Assembly (NCBI GenBank): GCA_047495785.1
Contig: JBLDXI010000028.1
Location: forward strand, 1,798,001 to 1,862,000
From: Lepidodermella squamata
Lineage: Eukaryota; Gastrotricha
Reading direction: 5' to 3'
Length of the DNA stretch: 64,000 nucleotides
Part shown: positions 42,705-52,352 of the stretch, one piece after another
Position numbering within the stretch: position 1 is the stretch's first letter
Layout: each line of letters opens with the position of its first letter
The notes under the pieces: model-generated
The model's database searches: none
What the model was told of the DNA's origin: nothing
Seen by the model: only the letters and a program-made list of their open reading frames with translations
Position numbers and translations under genes: made by a program

Positions 42705-43213
42705 GCCATGAGTCAAGAGACAAAGATGCTGCTGTATGGTCCGATTATAATTCTATAGCCAATCTAATAAACTGCAGAAGCAACCTATTGTTTTGGAAAA
42801 TCTACCAAAACAATTTCCCTCTTCAAACCCGCGTAAATGTTGAGTTTTTTTAATTAATTAGATTTGCTAACTGAAGTTACTTAAGCTGTTCTCTGTTTAT
42901 TGCGAAGCTAAGGATTTCGTGCTGTAATCATGAACCGAGGGATAGCGAGCTGCTCACTAGTTGAAATCATCGTGGCTCTCATGTGATACAACTGAATACT
43001 GGATTATATTGAACTTGAACGGACGAGTCGGGCAGTGTTATTTTACTTGCTGATATTTTCGAAAGTCAGCACACATGATGAGTGAGCGTGGCGACGGGAA
43101 GCGTGTGGTGAGCATTCTTCGCCACTTTGGCGCCCTACGTCGTTTCATGTTTCAAAGTTGAGATCTGCAGTGTTGTTTAGCATCATTTTCATCAGCAGCA
43201 TCATTTTCTGAAA

Positions 43214-45583
43214 ATGAATTTCTGCGAAAGTTGTATTTGCATGGTTCTAGTCATTCTTTTGTTAAAGGAAATCGGGTCAACGGCTAACCCTGTATACCTT
43301 ACGATGCTTGCGCTTTTACCTCCAAGTGACAATAGTTCGTATAACGGATCTTTAGCGTGCGAGGCTGCCGTGAGATACGTTATTGATATCGTTAATCCAA
43401 GGCATGACATTCTTCCCGACTTTATTTTCCGGCTCCAAATCGAAAATGAAGGCCCTTCTGCTGTACTCGCAAACTATGGAGCGATGAATTTTTACAGACG
43501 GCAGAAAGAGCTGGTGGATAGTGCAATGGCGCCGATAGTTTTCGGGCCTACAACGGCGTGTTTCAACGTTGCTCTCACGTTGAAACACCTTGAACTAACG
43601 CAGTATTCACCCCGTTGCAGTGGTCCGGCAATCGCAAGGAAGCCGGATCTTTATAACTCTTTCTTCACCGTTCAAACAGCAGCTGAGTTCAATGTTATGG
43701 CAGCACTTGCTTTCATCAAAAAAATCGGTCATTGGCGCGAAATAGCCATTTTAACGAATGCGAATAATTCGAATGAATACCTCGTCGCTCAAAGCATGAA
43801 CGAAGTTGCCAGCAAAAATGAAGTATCAGTCATACATTATGATAGCACCTACGACATCAATTTGGATACTATTGCGGCTCTCAATGCCAGTAATGCAAGA
43901 ATTATAGTCATGTCCTTGGCTTCTAGCGCGAACTGTATTCAGGTGCTCTGCCTTTCCTACTTCGTCGGCGTGAAATCTCCATATTTCGCATTCATCAACC
44001 TGTTATGGTGCCCCATAGAGATTTCTCGACCGGACTTGGTGCTTCCCGACGGATGCACGAAAAACATGTTAATGGCGCAGCTAAACATTTACTTCTTTAC
44101 TGGTTCAGTTCCGATTGCATACAACTCATCCGCTACTCACGTAACGAGCCTAGGCTATACCATGGCAGATTTCGAAGCTTACATGAAGCCTTATGCGATG
44201 ACGTCAGATTTTTTCACTCGATTTGTTTGCCACGATGCGATATTAACAGCAATAATGAACGCAGACAAAGCAGATCGTATTTTGAAAGCCAAATATAACG
44301 GAAGCTTGGCTAGTTTTGAGACAGATCCTACTTTGGTAGCCGAAGTGGTTAGGTATGTCTCCAGCAACACAGAAGTGAACGGGCTGAGGCTTGGAAAGCT
44401 GGCATTTCGAAAACTAGGAGAGATTCTGTACGATGACCAATGGATTGTTCAAATGAGGAGCGGTACTCCGAATTTCCTCGCAAAATTGGTGCGCAGAAGA
44501 AATGATAGTTTCAAGCTGAACAGCTACGAATTCATAGCTTTAAAAGAGCCGAATTGGCCCTCAGGGAAACCACCGAAGGATTTGTCCGAAACTCTTCACT
44601 TTTCAGAGGTGTGTGATTCATTTGGACTGACATCAATCCCAGCAATTCTAATCTCAATTCCACAGCTTTATGTCACTTACACCGCCCTGCGAAGGAAAGT
44701 TCCTTATATTGTATTTAACAGCAATAGCATGGTCTATTTGATGGCAATGTGCTTATCCCTAAATGTGGTGGCTTTGATGATACCTCTGGGGGCTAATTTC
44801 TTCCCTGATATTGGATGCATGATTCAGAATATGCTATTCATCTTATCCAATTCGTTTCTGCACGCTTTTGTGTACATTCATGTCGCCAGCTTAATTTCTG
44901 GAATAAGAATTACCCCAGTTATTATCGCTATTACTGGAAGTCCATTCGCCCAACGAGCATTCGATGTTGCTGATTCGCCGCGCCAGAATCGAGGGCTGAG
45001 AATCCGGCAGAGAAATCATCACTACAGGGAGCCTAGCCCTGACGCGAGGAAGATAGCCCGGCTAGCCGTACCTTCCATTGGAGCTGTCAAGTTGTCGAAA
45101 ATGTCTATCCTAGTTGCTGTCAGCTATATTGCGATTAAACTTGCATTGATCCTGATCGGAGTTACCTTGTTTCCCGTTCAACATGTTACATCAATTTCAA
45201 ACCCGTATTTTGAAGCGGCTGTAGATGCTTATGTCGATTACAGCAAGAATATTTGTACTATGCTCCACATCGGCGAATTCCAGATCGCCCTGTTTGCAAT
45301 AGATGTCACGCTTATGATTTGTTGCTTGTTCTTGTGCCAACAATTGAAGAACGTACAACATCCTAAAGCCGTACATCATGAGTTTGTTTCGGTTACTCTC
45401 GCCTCTGTTAATCAGTTTGCTCTGCTGCTGGCTTTTACCTTTATATTCATGGTTCTGTCTGATGAAACCAAGTCATGTGGCAAACTGCTGTCAACAGCTG
45501 CCGGATTGATGCTGCTTTCATCCTCGACATTCGCTGTTTACTTTGTGCCCATCTTGCGAAGCAGCGATGTTGTACCAGTGTGA
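43214..45583 (+). CDS. GABA-B-receptor-like class C GPCR, copy 2
   Basis: Intronless, 789 aa, a tandem paralog 509 bp downstream of copy 1. Signal peptide about 1-24 ('MNFCESCICMVLVILLLKEI'). The Venus-flytrap domain shows the same blocks ('DILPDFIFRLQIENEGP', 'FGPTTACFNVALTLKHLELT', 'NARIIVMSL', 'CHDAILTAIMNADKADRIL'). A seven-helix domain follows. The loop between TM3 and TM4 is Arg/His-rich and differs from the Lys-rich loop of copy 1, so the paralogs have diverged on the G-protein-facing side. It ends just after TM7 with a short tail ('PILRSSDVVPV'). Poly(A) signal at 45657-45662. It would sit in the plasma membrane and probably couple to G proteins. Whether the copies pair as heterodimers, as GABA-B subunits do, is unknown. 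Confidence 0.85.
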   Translation: MNFCESCICMVLVILLLKEIGSTANPVYLTMLALLPPSDNSSYNGSLACEAAVRYVIDIVNPRHDILPDFIFRLQIENEGPSAVLANYGAMNFYRRQKELVDSAMAPIVFGPTTACFNVALTLKHLELTQYSPRCSGPAIARKPDLYNSFFTVQTAAEFNVMAALAFIKKIGHWREIAILTNANNSNEYLVAQSMNEVASKNEVSVIHYDSTYDINLDTIAALNASNARIIVMSLASSANCIQVLCLSYFVGVKSPYFAFINLLWCPIEISRPDLVLPDGCTKNMLMAQLNIYFFTGSVPIAYNSSATHVTSLGYTMADFEAYMKPYAMTSDFFTRFVCHDAILTAIMNADKADRILKAKYNGSLASFETDPTLVAEVVRYVSSNTEVNGLRLGKLAFRKLGEILYDDQWIVQMRSGTPNFLAKLVRRRNDSFKLNSYEFIALKEPNWPSGKPPKDLSETLHFSEVCDSFGLTSIPAILISIPQLYVTYTALRRKVPYIVFNSNSMVYLMAMCLSLNVVALMIPLGANFFPDIGCMIQNMLFILSNSFLHAFVYIHVASLISGIRITPVIIAITGSPFAQRAFDVADSPRQNRGLRIRQRNHHYREPSPDARKIARLAVPSIGAVKLSKMSILVAVSYIAIKLALILIGVTLFPVQHVTSISNPYFEAAVDAYVDYSKNICTMLHIGEFQIALFAIDVTLMICCLFLCQQLKNVQHPKAVHHEFVSVTLASVNQFALLLAFTFIFMVLSDETKSCGKLLSTAAGLMLLSSSTFAVYFVPILRSSDVVPV

Positions 45584-45744
45584 TCAACTAGCAGCCAGCT
45601 TTCAGTTCATTTCAGTTGGCGTGGTTTGTAATATGCTATTAGGCAGTCCTCTTACTAATAAACAAGCTAATATTTATCAATCAATCTGAACATAGATCAA
45701 GCTTTTAGCAGGTGACAAAATCGAGTCGCTCGGCGCCCTTCAAT

Positions 45745-45830
45745 AACAAAGGTGGTAGGCTGCTGACAACCAAGCGGGAGCAGATGACCCTGTGGGCCGG
45801 GCACCTCAACAATGTGCCAAAGCCTGAGAT
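45745..45830 (+). mobile_element. Possible LINE fragment (region before RT)
   Basis: The frame reads 'GRLLTTKREQMTLWAGHLNNV', resembling the linker between endonuclease and RT of non-LTR elements (LLT..., W..H...L N). It is a single short match in the spacer between GPCR copies 2 and 3 and should be regarded as tentative. The rest of the spacer (45910-46432) shows no gene. Confidence 0.3.
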
Positions 45831-46432
45831 AAAAGCTTTGCCAATCTTCGGTAAATTCGGCGACGCATGTATCTGTGTAGTGCTTTTCTCTAAAGCCGTG
45901 CTAGGCTGATGTCCAGAACTTGAAACTTGACAGGTGCGCTTTTCACTGGAAGACTCGAATGTGCGCGCGATTGCAGATGTGATGGAGATGGGTCGGTGAT
46001 TGCAAACATCCGTTCTGCTTCCAGTTATGAGATTTGCTGCCCATTAGAAACTTTCCAATCTTAAAAGAAAATTCTTTCGTTAAAAATAAAAATATTGAAA
46101 AGTATTGCCAAGTGCGTGGGTTTCGCCATCATCAAGACGCATTCAGGTCACGAGCTTTATCGGAAAAATCGGAAACATAATGGCCATTCATCGCCCACAC
46201 ATTCCATTTCGTGACTAATGCTTTACTGTTTCCCTTAAAATGACGACAATACTGGACATATAGATGGTGATATATATGGATAGGATAAAAGCTTCCGTCT
46301 TGCCGAAATCCAATAACTTGCTTAGAAAATGACGCCCATGCTTCAAAATATTGAATTCATTTATTGTTGACATTATGAAGTGGACCAGTCATAAACTTTA
46401 AACATATCAGATTTTCTGCACTTCGCTTTGAA

Positions 46433-48769
46433 ATGAATTGCGAATTTCGAATTATCCTAATTCTTCTGGCAATAATGGCCTTCGGAAGTGGCTGTCTAAC
46501 TCTCGCTCAGAATGACAGCTCTACCGTTTATCTCACAATGCTGGCATTATTACCGAGAGGTAATGCAACTGCTTCTGCTAATTCATCAGCCTGTGAAGCC
46601 GCTGTTCAATTCGTCATTGACTCGGTGAATCCCCGGAAGGACATCCTAGCTGATTATATTTTTCAGCTCCAAGTGAAAGATGAAGGTCAAGGTGCAAACA
46701 AAGCTAATGCGGCGACAATTAATTTTTATCGAAAGCAGGCAGAGTCGCCAACTAGTATTATGGCTCCTATTGTTTTTGGACCAACATCTTCTTGTAACGT
46801 TGTAGCTTTGACTTTAAAACATCTTCAGCTCACTGAATACTCGCCTCGCTGCAGCGGTCCGCCCCTTTTTAGAAGATCAAACCTATACTCATCAGTATTC
46901 ACTGTATCAACCGCCACAGAGGCAAACGTCATGGCTGGGTTAGCTTTTCTTAAATTCATCGGAAATTGGAGAGAAATAGCTATTTTGACTAACGCCAACA
47001 ACTCCAACGAATACCTAGTAGCGGAAAGAATGAATGGAATCGCCTCTGATTATAACATATCTGTTATTCGCTACGACAGCGTCTATGACATCGATTTAGA
47101 AATTGCGAACGAGTTGAACATCAGTGATGCAAGAATTATCGTCTTGTCATTGGCATCCGGCGCGACTTGTATAAAATTCTTATGCCTGTCTCACGTTGTC
47201 GGAATGCGTGCGCCCTATTATGCTTTCATTAATTTGTTATGGTGCGCGTTCGAAATCGATGAGCAAGATACTTCGCTACCTGACGGATGCACTATAGGTA
47301 TGTTGATGGAGCAGCTGGAGATTTACTTTTATGCTGGGTCTCTTCCGATTCCGGCGAACCCTTCTATTAGTCGAACAAGTCTTGACTATACCCTCGCAGA
47401 ATTCGACGCCTACATGGCACCTCTCACTAATAGCACGGATTTTTCAACAAGGTACCTATGCCACGACGCGATTTTGACCGCAATTATGAACGCTGATAAA
47501 GCAGACAGGATTCTGCGATCGAATTACAACAAAAGTCTAGCTAGTTTTGAAAGGGACCCTGCACTTGTCGCAGACGTTGTGAGAGCTGTATCCGAAAACA
47601 CAGACATAAATGGATTAAGACTGGGTAGGCTAGCCTTTAGCAGACTCGGAGAAATATCAGGGGACGATCTTTGGATTGCTCAAATGCGGAAAGGGAAGGT
47701 CGATCTTCTTGCGAAACTTGCCAAGAAAAATAACCTAACTTTCAATTTGAGTAGCTACGACTTCACGGTTGTGAAGAAGCCTTATTGGCCTGGTAACACC
47801 TTACCAAAAGATTTGTCTGATACACTGGACATTACTGCATTCTGTGACCGCGAAGGAGCATTCCCAATCGTTACAGCCATTATCTCTATTGCTCAGTGCT
47901 ACGCTGGCATCATTGCGGTCAATCGCAAAGGCCGTTCCGTGGTTTTCAGAAAAGCTAACCCAGTCATACTCTTATTGTTTTGTCTCGTGATGAATTCAGT
48001 GGCGATGCTGATCGTAATTGGAGCTACCTGGTTCCCACATCTCGAGTGCATGATTCGCGGTTTGATATTCAACGCTAGCATGTCCTTACCGAATGCTTTC
48101 GTTTTCCTGCACGCTGCTTGGTTCCTTTCGGGAATCAAGAAAGTGTCAACCAGAGCTGTTGTCTCCCGGTTAAAGGTTGCAGCAGACATCCACGAAGTAT
48201 TTAAGGAAAAGCATAGCAAAAGAAAGAAGAAGCATGCTAAAACAGTGGCAAATGAAACAATTTTCCTATCCTTCGACGACGAAAGCAAAGTACATGTTAA
48301 GAAGTATCTTGCGATAGCGATCGGTTACTTCTTTGGAAAACTAGTCATTTTGGTTGTGTATTTTATCCTTTATACGCCTGAACACTCCATGACAACGTCA
48401 AAGCCTGTCTTCGACACAGCTTTAGATTCCTACGTCGATTACATCGATCCCGTTTGTGACAGCCCGCATGTAACCGAGATGCAATGCTTAGTATTTTCGA
48501 TTGATTTCCTTCTCATGATCTCTTCGCTGTTCATTTGCAACCGGTTGATGAAGGTCAAGGAAAGTTCTGTAATTCTACAGCGCGAGTTGAAATCAGTGAA
48601 CCTCGCTGCCATCAACCAAGCGGTGTTGCTGATGGCGTTTGTTTTGGTTCTAGTTATCATGTCAAACGTAACCCGGGATTGCGCGAACATTTTGCTGTTC
48701 GCAATGGGACTGCTGTTCTACTCATGTTCGACTTTCGCCATTTTCTTGCATCCAAAGCTGAGGAAGTAA
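46433..48769 (+). CDS. GABA-B-receptor-like class C GPCR, copy 3
   Basis: Intronless, 778 aa, third tandem paralog. Signal peptide about 1-25, then a Venus-flytrap domain carrying 'DILADYIFQLQVKDEG', 'FGPTSSCNVVALTLKHLQLT', 'SDARIIVLSL', 'FLCLSHVVGMRAPYYAFI' and 'CHDAILTAIMNADKADRIL'. The seven-helix domain ends 'STFAIFLHPKLRK' directly at the stop codon, so there is essentially no C-terminal tail. The TM3-TM4 loop again holds a basic cluster ('KEKHSKRKKKHAK'). Numerous NxS/T sites in the ectodomain fit an extracellular glycosylated domain. Poly(A) signal at 48838-48843. Order and spacing with copies 1 and 2 indicate local duplication; absence of introns in all three suggests one intronless founder. 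Ligand and coupling unknown. Confidence 0.85.
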   Translation: MNCEFRIILILLAIMAFGSGCLTLAQNDSSTVYLTMLALLPRGNATASANSSACEAAVQFVIDSVNPRKDILADYIFQLQVKDEGQGANKANAATINFYRKQAESPTSIMAPIVFGPTSSCNVVALTLKHLQLTEYSPRCSGPPLFRRSNLYSSVFTVSTATEANVMAGLAFLKFIGNWREIAILTNANNSNEYLVAERMNGIASDYNISVIRYDSVYDIDLEIANELNISDARIIVLSLASGATCIKFLCLSHVVGMRAPYYAFINLLWCAFEIDEQDTSLPDGCTIGMLMEQLEIYFYAGSLPIPANPSISRTSLDYTLAEFDAYMAPLTNSTDFSTRYLCHDAILTAIMNADKADRILRSNYNKSLASFERDPALVADVVRAVSENTDINGLRLGRLAFSRLGEISGDDLWIAQMRKGKVDLLAKLAKKNNLTFNLSSYDFTVVKKPYWPGNTLPKDLSDTLDITAFCDREGAFPIVTAIISIAQCYAGIIAVNRKGRSVVFRKANPVILLLFCLVMNSVAMLIVIGATWFPHLECMIRGLIFNASMSLPNAFVFLHAAWFLSGIKKVSTRAVVSRLKVAADIHEVFKEKHSKRKKKHAKTVANETIFLSFDDESKVHVKKYLAIAIGYFFGKLVILVVYFILYTPEHSMTTSKPVFDTALDSYVDYIDPVCDSPHVTEMQCLVFSIDFLLMISSLFICNRLMKVKESSVILQRELKSVNLAAINQAVLLMAFVLVLVIMSNVTRDCANILLFAMGLLFYSCSTFAIFLHPKLRK

Positions 48770-48993
48770 CGAAATTCGCGGTGAAAATTTTCCTGTGAGG
48801 CTCACAAATTGGAAATCAACATAGCACAGTTTTGAAAAATAAATCGATTTAGTGCTATTTACTATGATCATCTTTAATGAACCGAAAAGGCACACGTTCG
48901 TAAGATCTCGCGAGTAAAAAATGAAAAAAATGCTCACAAATTATTGTCATTGCTAGTCAATTATTGTCGAAGTTCCACCTTTTTAAATTCAAA

Positions 48994-51121
48994 ATGATTC
49001 GGCGAACTAGGCGTTTCATGCTTGTTGTCACAAGCTTTGTCGCGTTTTACCTGTTATTTGTTCTCGATATATTTTACACAGCACCGGAAATCGAATTTCA
49101 ACAGCAAGTCAGCGGAGACGAAATTCAATCGAATTATTTCGACGAAGAATGTCGAAAATTACTGCAAGAATCCGATGAATGCCGCTCTATCATCCAAGAA
49201 AACCTCGACAAAGGGAAATGGTTTGATCCTCGCCAAGGAAATTTTACAAAAACCTATTTAAATTTAAACCGGGTGTTGCTCGTCATTTATTTCAACGACC
49301 CCCTCTATGTCTCGGCAATTAAAAATTACGCCCTATATAGAAGGTAAAGCTGAATATTTCCTAGAAGCCCAAATTTTAATTGTTGCTCAGGATATTCGGG
49401 GAAATTATGTTTTGCGGCCCTGAGGCTGGTGAAAAATCTCACTTCTGGCCATTATGGCAAAGTGTTCGAGACACAATGCCCGAACTTGCCCTGCCGGAGC
49501 AAGTCAAATTTCTAACCTATCCCAAGCCGAAATGGGACAATGGCGAATCGGCCTACCTTTGCTTTAACGAGGCCCTCGATCTAATTCGTCACGATGATTT
49601 CGATGGGATTTTGGTCGCGGGTGACGACGTTATGCTCAATTACTGGAATTGGGGCGGTCCTAATGACGAGAGAAGTTTGGATAAAAACTGGTTTATGATG
49701 ATCCAGTACCCAGGTTTGCGGCCGAGGGATGTTACCCGTGGCATAGTAATTCACCAAGTTGATACGGTATGAATTAGTTCCGATCTTCCAAATAGACTGA
49801 TTCCTGAATTTTTTCTAGGGAGGTGAATGCTTGGGACTCAATTCGGACAACGACGTCGATTGTACAAATGAATCCAAGTGGTTTTATACAACCGAGTATA
49901 GGACAGAGTTGGTATCATTTTTCGATGAGTTCGATGAGCTGGGCAAATCGGGTTCGGAATTTTGGCAGTTGGCCCATAAAAACGCTCTCGAAGCGACATT
50001 CGGCCCTCGTCGGGTCATGTTCAGCGGTGGTGATTTTTTCTACATCACAAAATCGAAATGGCGGCAGTTCGCTGAAATGTTCCAACTCATGGCAAAGTAA
50101 GGAATTCTTTTAATTTGTTTCCAGATTTTAATCTTCGATTATTCATCAATTAATGTGTGCCTCTTGATTTGACATTTCTTCCAAATTTTTCAAATTTCTC
50201 AACGATCACGAAATTAGCAAGCTGTGTATTTTTATTCTTTAGATTATTATATAAAGCACCGGCCACGGGTGGGCTTTGGGCGCACACATCGAAGTGCCAC
50301 TTCGCGCGTGATTACAAGTAATGATAATTGTAGATTATTATATATTAGTTATAGTTTATAATTATCGAGGTATTACGTTGTTTCGGAAATAGCGACAGGT
50401 GGATACACCGTAGATTTTAGCGTTGTACGATAGAGATGAGCTAAAGATATTATTCTAGATAAATTTACATTTTTCACAGGTTTACAGCAATTGATTGATT
50501 CGTAGATATCTTTCGGGTCGACATTAGTATCGTCAGAATTGTCATCAATATTATTTTTGTAATACGGAGTATGCTTACATCACGAAATTATGAATCAATT
50601 TGAAAAAAAAATTTTAATTTCAAACTGAAATTCAGAATTTTGTCGAAATATTTATGCATTTATTTATTCTACTGAATTCGAATTTCCAAAATTATAAAAA
50701 TCCAGCAAGTTCAATGTTACACAAAATCACAAATCACTCAATTTTATTACAAAAATATTTGTTGACCAGGCATCGAGTATGGCTCGAATTCGCAGTTGGA
50801 ACCTCAGTTTCAGCACTTCTCCACAAAGATGACGTTCAATTGCTGACCCTGGCCGGTCAGGACTGGTCAAATGGTGACATCCGAGTGAAGCCCATCGGTC
50901 ACGTCTACGACATGACCCTGCCTTACATGCATCCGATCAAACTCAGCTCGGTATTCAGCGAAAAGCTAACGCCACCGAGCGAACTCGCGGAAATAATCGC
51001 AAATAAATCGGCTATCAAAGTCGTCAGTACGAACACTGGGCGGTTTCTTAAAAACGATGCGACTAAAGACTGCGTATTTTGCCACGTTCTTAGCGTTTCG
51101 TTGAACTTGAATCCTAATTAG
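48994..51121 (+). CDS. Type II membrane glycosyltransferase-like protein (family unassigned)
   Basis: Four exons: 48994-49343, 49391-49766, 49819-50096, 50770-51121; 1356 nt, 451 aa. Introns are 47, 52 and 673 nt with GT-AG ends; the phases join in frame throughout. Residues about 8-29 form a single hydrophobic anchor after a basic start ('MIRRTRRF'), typical of Golgi type II enzymes. The lumenal part contains 'VLLVIYFNDPLY' near the start and 'DGILVAGDDVML' (about residues 188-199). In glycosyltransferases of GT-A type an acidic pair in such a position binds metal and nucleotide sugar. Later come 'GGECLGLNSDNDV' and 'FSGGDFFYITKSKW'. I do not recognise the exact family, and donor and acceptor sugars are unknown. 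AATAAA follows two bases after the stop. A second, unrelated glycosyltransferase-like gene starts 56 bp downstream. Confidence 0.7.
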
Positions 51122-51177
51122 CAATAAATTCAGTTTAAATAGATCGTCTCGAAATTGAAAAAATTATTTAAACAAAA

Positions 51178-52352
51178 ATGAATTTTTCTAGTTACGTTTT
51201 AGACATCATGAGAGGGTCCAATTTTTATGGATTGATGACCCTTTTGATCTTATCATGTTGGACACTGTTTATTTTAAATATGGTCGCTAACTCTATCGAT
51301 GAAAACGAGAGAGAATCGATTTTCGACCCTAAATTTCTGGCCGAATCGAAGGGAATTTTCGTGAGGTACCCGACTGAAGAACAATTAGAGGCACGAAAAG
51401 CCAATCCCGCGCCTTGCTCGTTGTTCGAAAACGAAAGACGTAGGCCTAAAATTGTTGTGATAAATTACGGCGATTCGGAATCAAGGCGAGAGGAACAAAG
51501 GAGAAGTTGCCATACAGCATTGCAAGCTGGCGAACTAGACGTATGTCTTTCTTTTTCGCCTGATTTTCTCGACGACGAATTTCGCCGGGTCAATAACGAA
51601 GTTCTCAGCTCATCAACTGGCGGAGGTATAATTAAAATTTACCGGGCTCGCATTGGAATTTTTTGAAAATTTTTCCAGGTCTTTGGTTGTGGAAACCCTA
51701 TATTGTTTTCCACACACTCTTGGCAATGAAAGATGGCGATTATTTATTCAACTTGGATGGCGATCATCGTGTTTACAACTCAATAAAGCCTTACATTTGC
51801 TTACAGGTTTATTTCGAATTTTTCATATTTTTCCTAATCTAAATCACGTTACTTTTTCAGCATCAATTAGGGGTTGATATCGTTTCGTTTTATCAAGAAT
51901 ATATTGAAGATGAATGGTCGAAAGCTGATGCGTTCTTCTTCATGAATCTCGAGGCGAATGAAAGTGAATTTCGGAAAACTGCCCAGGTCATGGCCGGCTA
52001 CAACATAATGCGAAGAAGTGCGAAGTCCCTTCGATTCGTCGCTGAATGGCTGACTTACGCCCAAGACGAGCGGATAGTTGGCAACGACGCGAGTTCTCAC
52101 CGCGAAGAGTCGCCTAATTTCGTATCGAACCGACACGATCAAACGGTGTTTAGTTTATTAGCGAAAAAATGGAATATAACCGTATTTCCGAACCCGCAAG
52201 AACCGTGGCCGGAATCTACTTACGAGGAGCAGGGGCGGCTAACTGGTCACAATATGGTGCCTTTAAATGCAGAAAATCATCCGACTGTTAAACTAGCTCA
52301 GCCTTGTTACCCTCATATATGTCGGCCACCTTATACGTATTATCAAGATTAA
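51178..52352 (+). CDS. Type II membrane glycosyltransferase, GT-A type with DxD motif
   Basis: Three exons: 51178-51625, 51679-51806, 51861-52352; 355 aa; introns 53 and 54 nt. A membrane anchor lies at residues about 17-38. The core has 'GGGLWLWKPYIVFHTLL', matching the G.G.W.WKP..I...L block of a widespread glycosyltransferase family. It is followed by 'DYLFNLDGDHRV' with the DxD motif at Asp176-Asp178, the usual metal/nucleotide-sugar site. 'SNRHDQTVFSLLAKKWNI' near the C-terminus also fits that family, where a late Asp-containing helix lines the active site. Activity in the Golgi lumen is inferred; the substrate is unknown. The gene is close behind another glycosyltransferase-like gene but shows no obvious sequence similarity to it. 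They may act in one glycan pathway, which is speculation from position. Confidence 0.75.
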
